A stretch of DNA of 15,560 nucleotides from JBBRLA01 sp038231615. GTDB lineage: Bacteria; Myxococcota_A; Polyangia; Palsa-1104; JAEUJZ01. The notes under the pieces were generated by a model, which did no database searches, had not been told where the DNA came from, and saw only the letters and a program-made list of their open reading frames with translations. Made by a program: the position numbers and the translations under genes. The first letter of the stretch is position 1. Each line of letters opens with the position of its first letter. Below are positions 14,656 to 15,560 of this stretch, piece by piece. The DNA lies in the NCBI GenBank assembly GCA_038231615.1, contig JBBRLA010000126.1, forward strand, positions 1 to 15,560. The letters run 5' to 3'.

Positions 14656-15560
14656 ATGGCCAGAACCGCCTACGAAAGGCTGAGCTTTCTCGACAGCTCC
14701 TTCCTGCTCGGAGAGAGCCCCACCAACCACATGCACGTGGCCAGCACCGCCCTTTTCGCGGCGGGCGCCCTGGGCAATGCCGACGGTGGCATCGACATCG
14801 ACCGCATCCGCCGCCACGTCGCTTCGAGGCTTCACAAGATCCCCCGCTACCGCCAGGTCATCGACTTCACCCCCATCGAAGGCTACCCGGTCTGGGTGGA
14901 TGACCCGCACTTCAACATCCACTACCACGTGCGCCACACCAGCCTGCCCCGTCCCGGCGATGAGCGCCAGCTCAAGCGGCTGGCGGCGCAGATCATGTCC
15001 CAGAAGCTCGACCGGGCCCGGCCCCTATGGGAGATCTGGATCGTCGAGGGGCTTGACAGCGCCGGCGGCGATCGCTTCGCCATGGTGGCCAAGATCCACC
15101 ACTGCATGGTGGATGGCGTATCGAGCGTGGACCTGCTTACCGAGCTGCTCTCGCCGTTCCCGGGGCAAAAAGAGAGCGACGAGGCGGTCCCCCCTTGGGT
15201 ACCTCGCCCGCGGCCTGGGCGCCTGGACCTGCTTTTGGGGGAGATGCGGCGGCGCATGGGGGCCCCGCTGGAGATCGCCCGGGATCTGTCGCGCGTGGTC
15301 AGCCATGCCGGGCAGTCGCGCTCCGACCTGGGGGCGATGTGGCAGGCGACCCGGGCGGCGCTGGGCTCCAGCTTCAAGCGGGTGTCGCCGACGCCGCTGA
15401 ACCAGCCCATCGGCTCGCACCGGCGCTTCGACTGGACCTCCTTCGAACTGGCCGATGTGAAGCAAGTAAAGAACGCCCTGGGCGGGTCGTTGAACGACAT
15501 CGTGCTGGCGACCACCGCGGGGGCCGTGCGGCGCTTCCTCATCTCCCGGGGGAAAAGCCC
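14656..15560 (+). CDS. Wax ester synthase/diacylglycerol acyltransferase (WS/DGAT), 3' end cut by the window edge
   Basis: The first 301 codons are present and open to the right edge; family members are usually about 450-500 residues. The N-terminus LSFLDSSFLLGESPTNHMHV (9-28) matches the family's 'L...D..F...E....MH' start. PLWEIWIVEGL (123-133) precedes the catalytic HHCMVDG (148-154), the HHxxxDG acyltransferase motif. SLNDIVLATTAGAVRRFL (278-295) matches the 'ND.VLA...GALR..L' block in the second half. These enzymes move acyl chains from acyl-CoA to fatty alcohols or diacylglycerol to make storage wax esters or triacylglycerol at the membrane. AGAGGA (14646-14651) lies four bases before the ATG. 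It is 72 bases after the Hsp70-like gene, so it may share its transcript or use its own promoter in the repeat-bearing gap. No frameshift is seen in the part present. Confidence 0.93.
   Translation, partial: MARTAYERLSFLDSSFLLGESPTNHMHVASTALFAAGALGNADGGIDIDRIRRHVASRLHKIPRYRQVIDFTPIEGYPVWVDDPHFNIHYHVRHTSLPRPGDERQLKRLAAQIMSQKLDRARPLWEIWIVEGLDSAGGDRFAMVAKIHHCMVDGVSSVDLLTELLSPFPGQKESDEAVPPWVPRPRPGRLDLLLGEMRRRMGAPLEIARDLSRVVSHAGQSRSDLGAMWQATRAALGSSFKRVSPTPLNQPIGSHRRFDWTSFELADVKQVKNALGGSLNDIVLATTAGAVRRFLISRGKS

Overview
The window is GC-rich bacterial DNA with dense genes on both strands and long spurious ORFs opposite the real genes. The organism looks like a Gram-negative soil-type bacterium, most likely Myxococcota or a relative. 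Reasons are the high GC content, a minor-pilin/PilY1 cluster, a lipobox protein followed by a Pro/Asp/Gly-rich linker, an Hsp70 relative with an unusual C-terminal part, a KirBac-type channel and a wax ester synthase/DGAT. This placement is inferred from gene content; no rRNA or other phylogenetic marker is present.

Layout. (1) 1-726, minus: the N-terminal 242 codons of a Cas6-family CRISPR RNA endonuclease, cut by the left edge. Any CRISPR array or further cas genes would lie beyond that edge; no array is visible here. (2) 727-1094: an AT-rich divergent intergenic region with a perfect extended -10 box and two inverted repeats. (3) 1095-6918, plus: a five-gene type IV pilus tip operon (FimT/GspH-like, PilV-like, PilW-like, PilX-like, PilY1-like) with overlapping or tightly spaced genes. 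(4) 7037-8200, plus: an exported protein of unknown function, with two globular parts joined by a Lys/Pro/Glu/Thr linker. (5) 8215-11135, minus: a likely three-gene operon of Tat-exported Rieske lipoprotein, purple-acid-phosphatase-like metallophosphoesterase and inward-rectifier K+ channel. (6) 11420-15560, plus: a phytoene-desaturase-like FAD oxidoreductase, an atypical Hsp70-family protein and a WS/DGAT acyltransferase that runs off the right edge.

How they work together. The pilin operon reads as a set of minor pilins that prime the pilus and present the PilY1 adhesin at its tip. The Rieske/phosphatase/channel group is an envelope-located set whose shared role is unknown. The last three genes suggest lipid or isoprenoid modification and storage with a dedicated chaperone-like ATPase, but their link is inferred only from order and orientation. 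No rRNA, tRNA, insertion sequence or CRISPR repeat was recognised.
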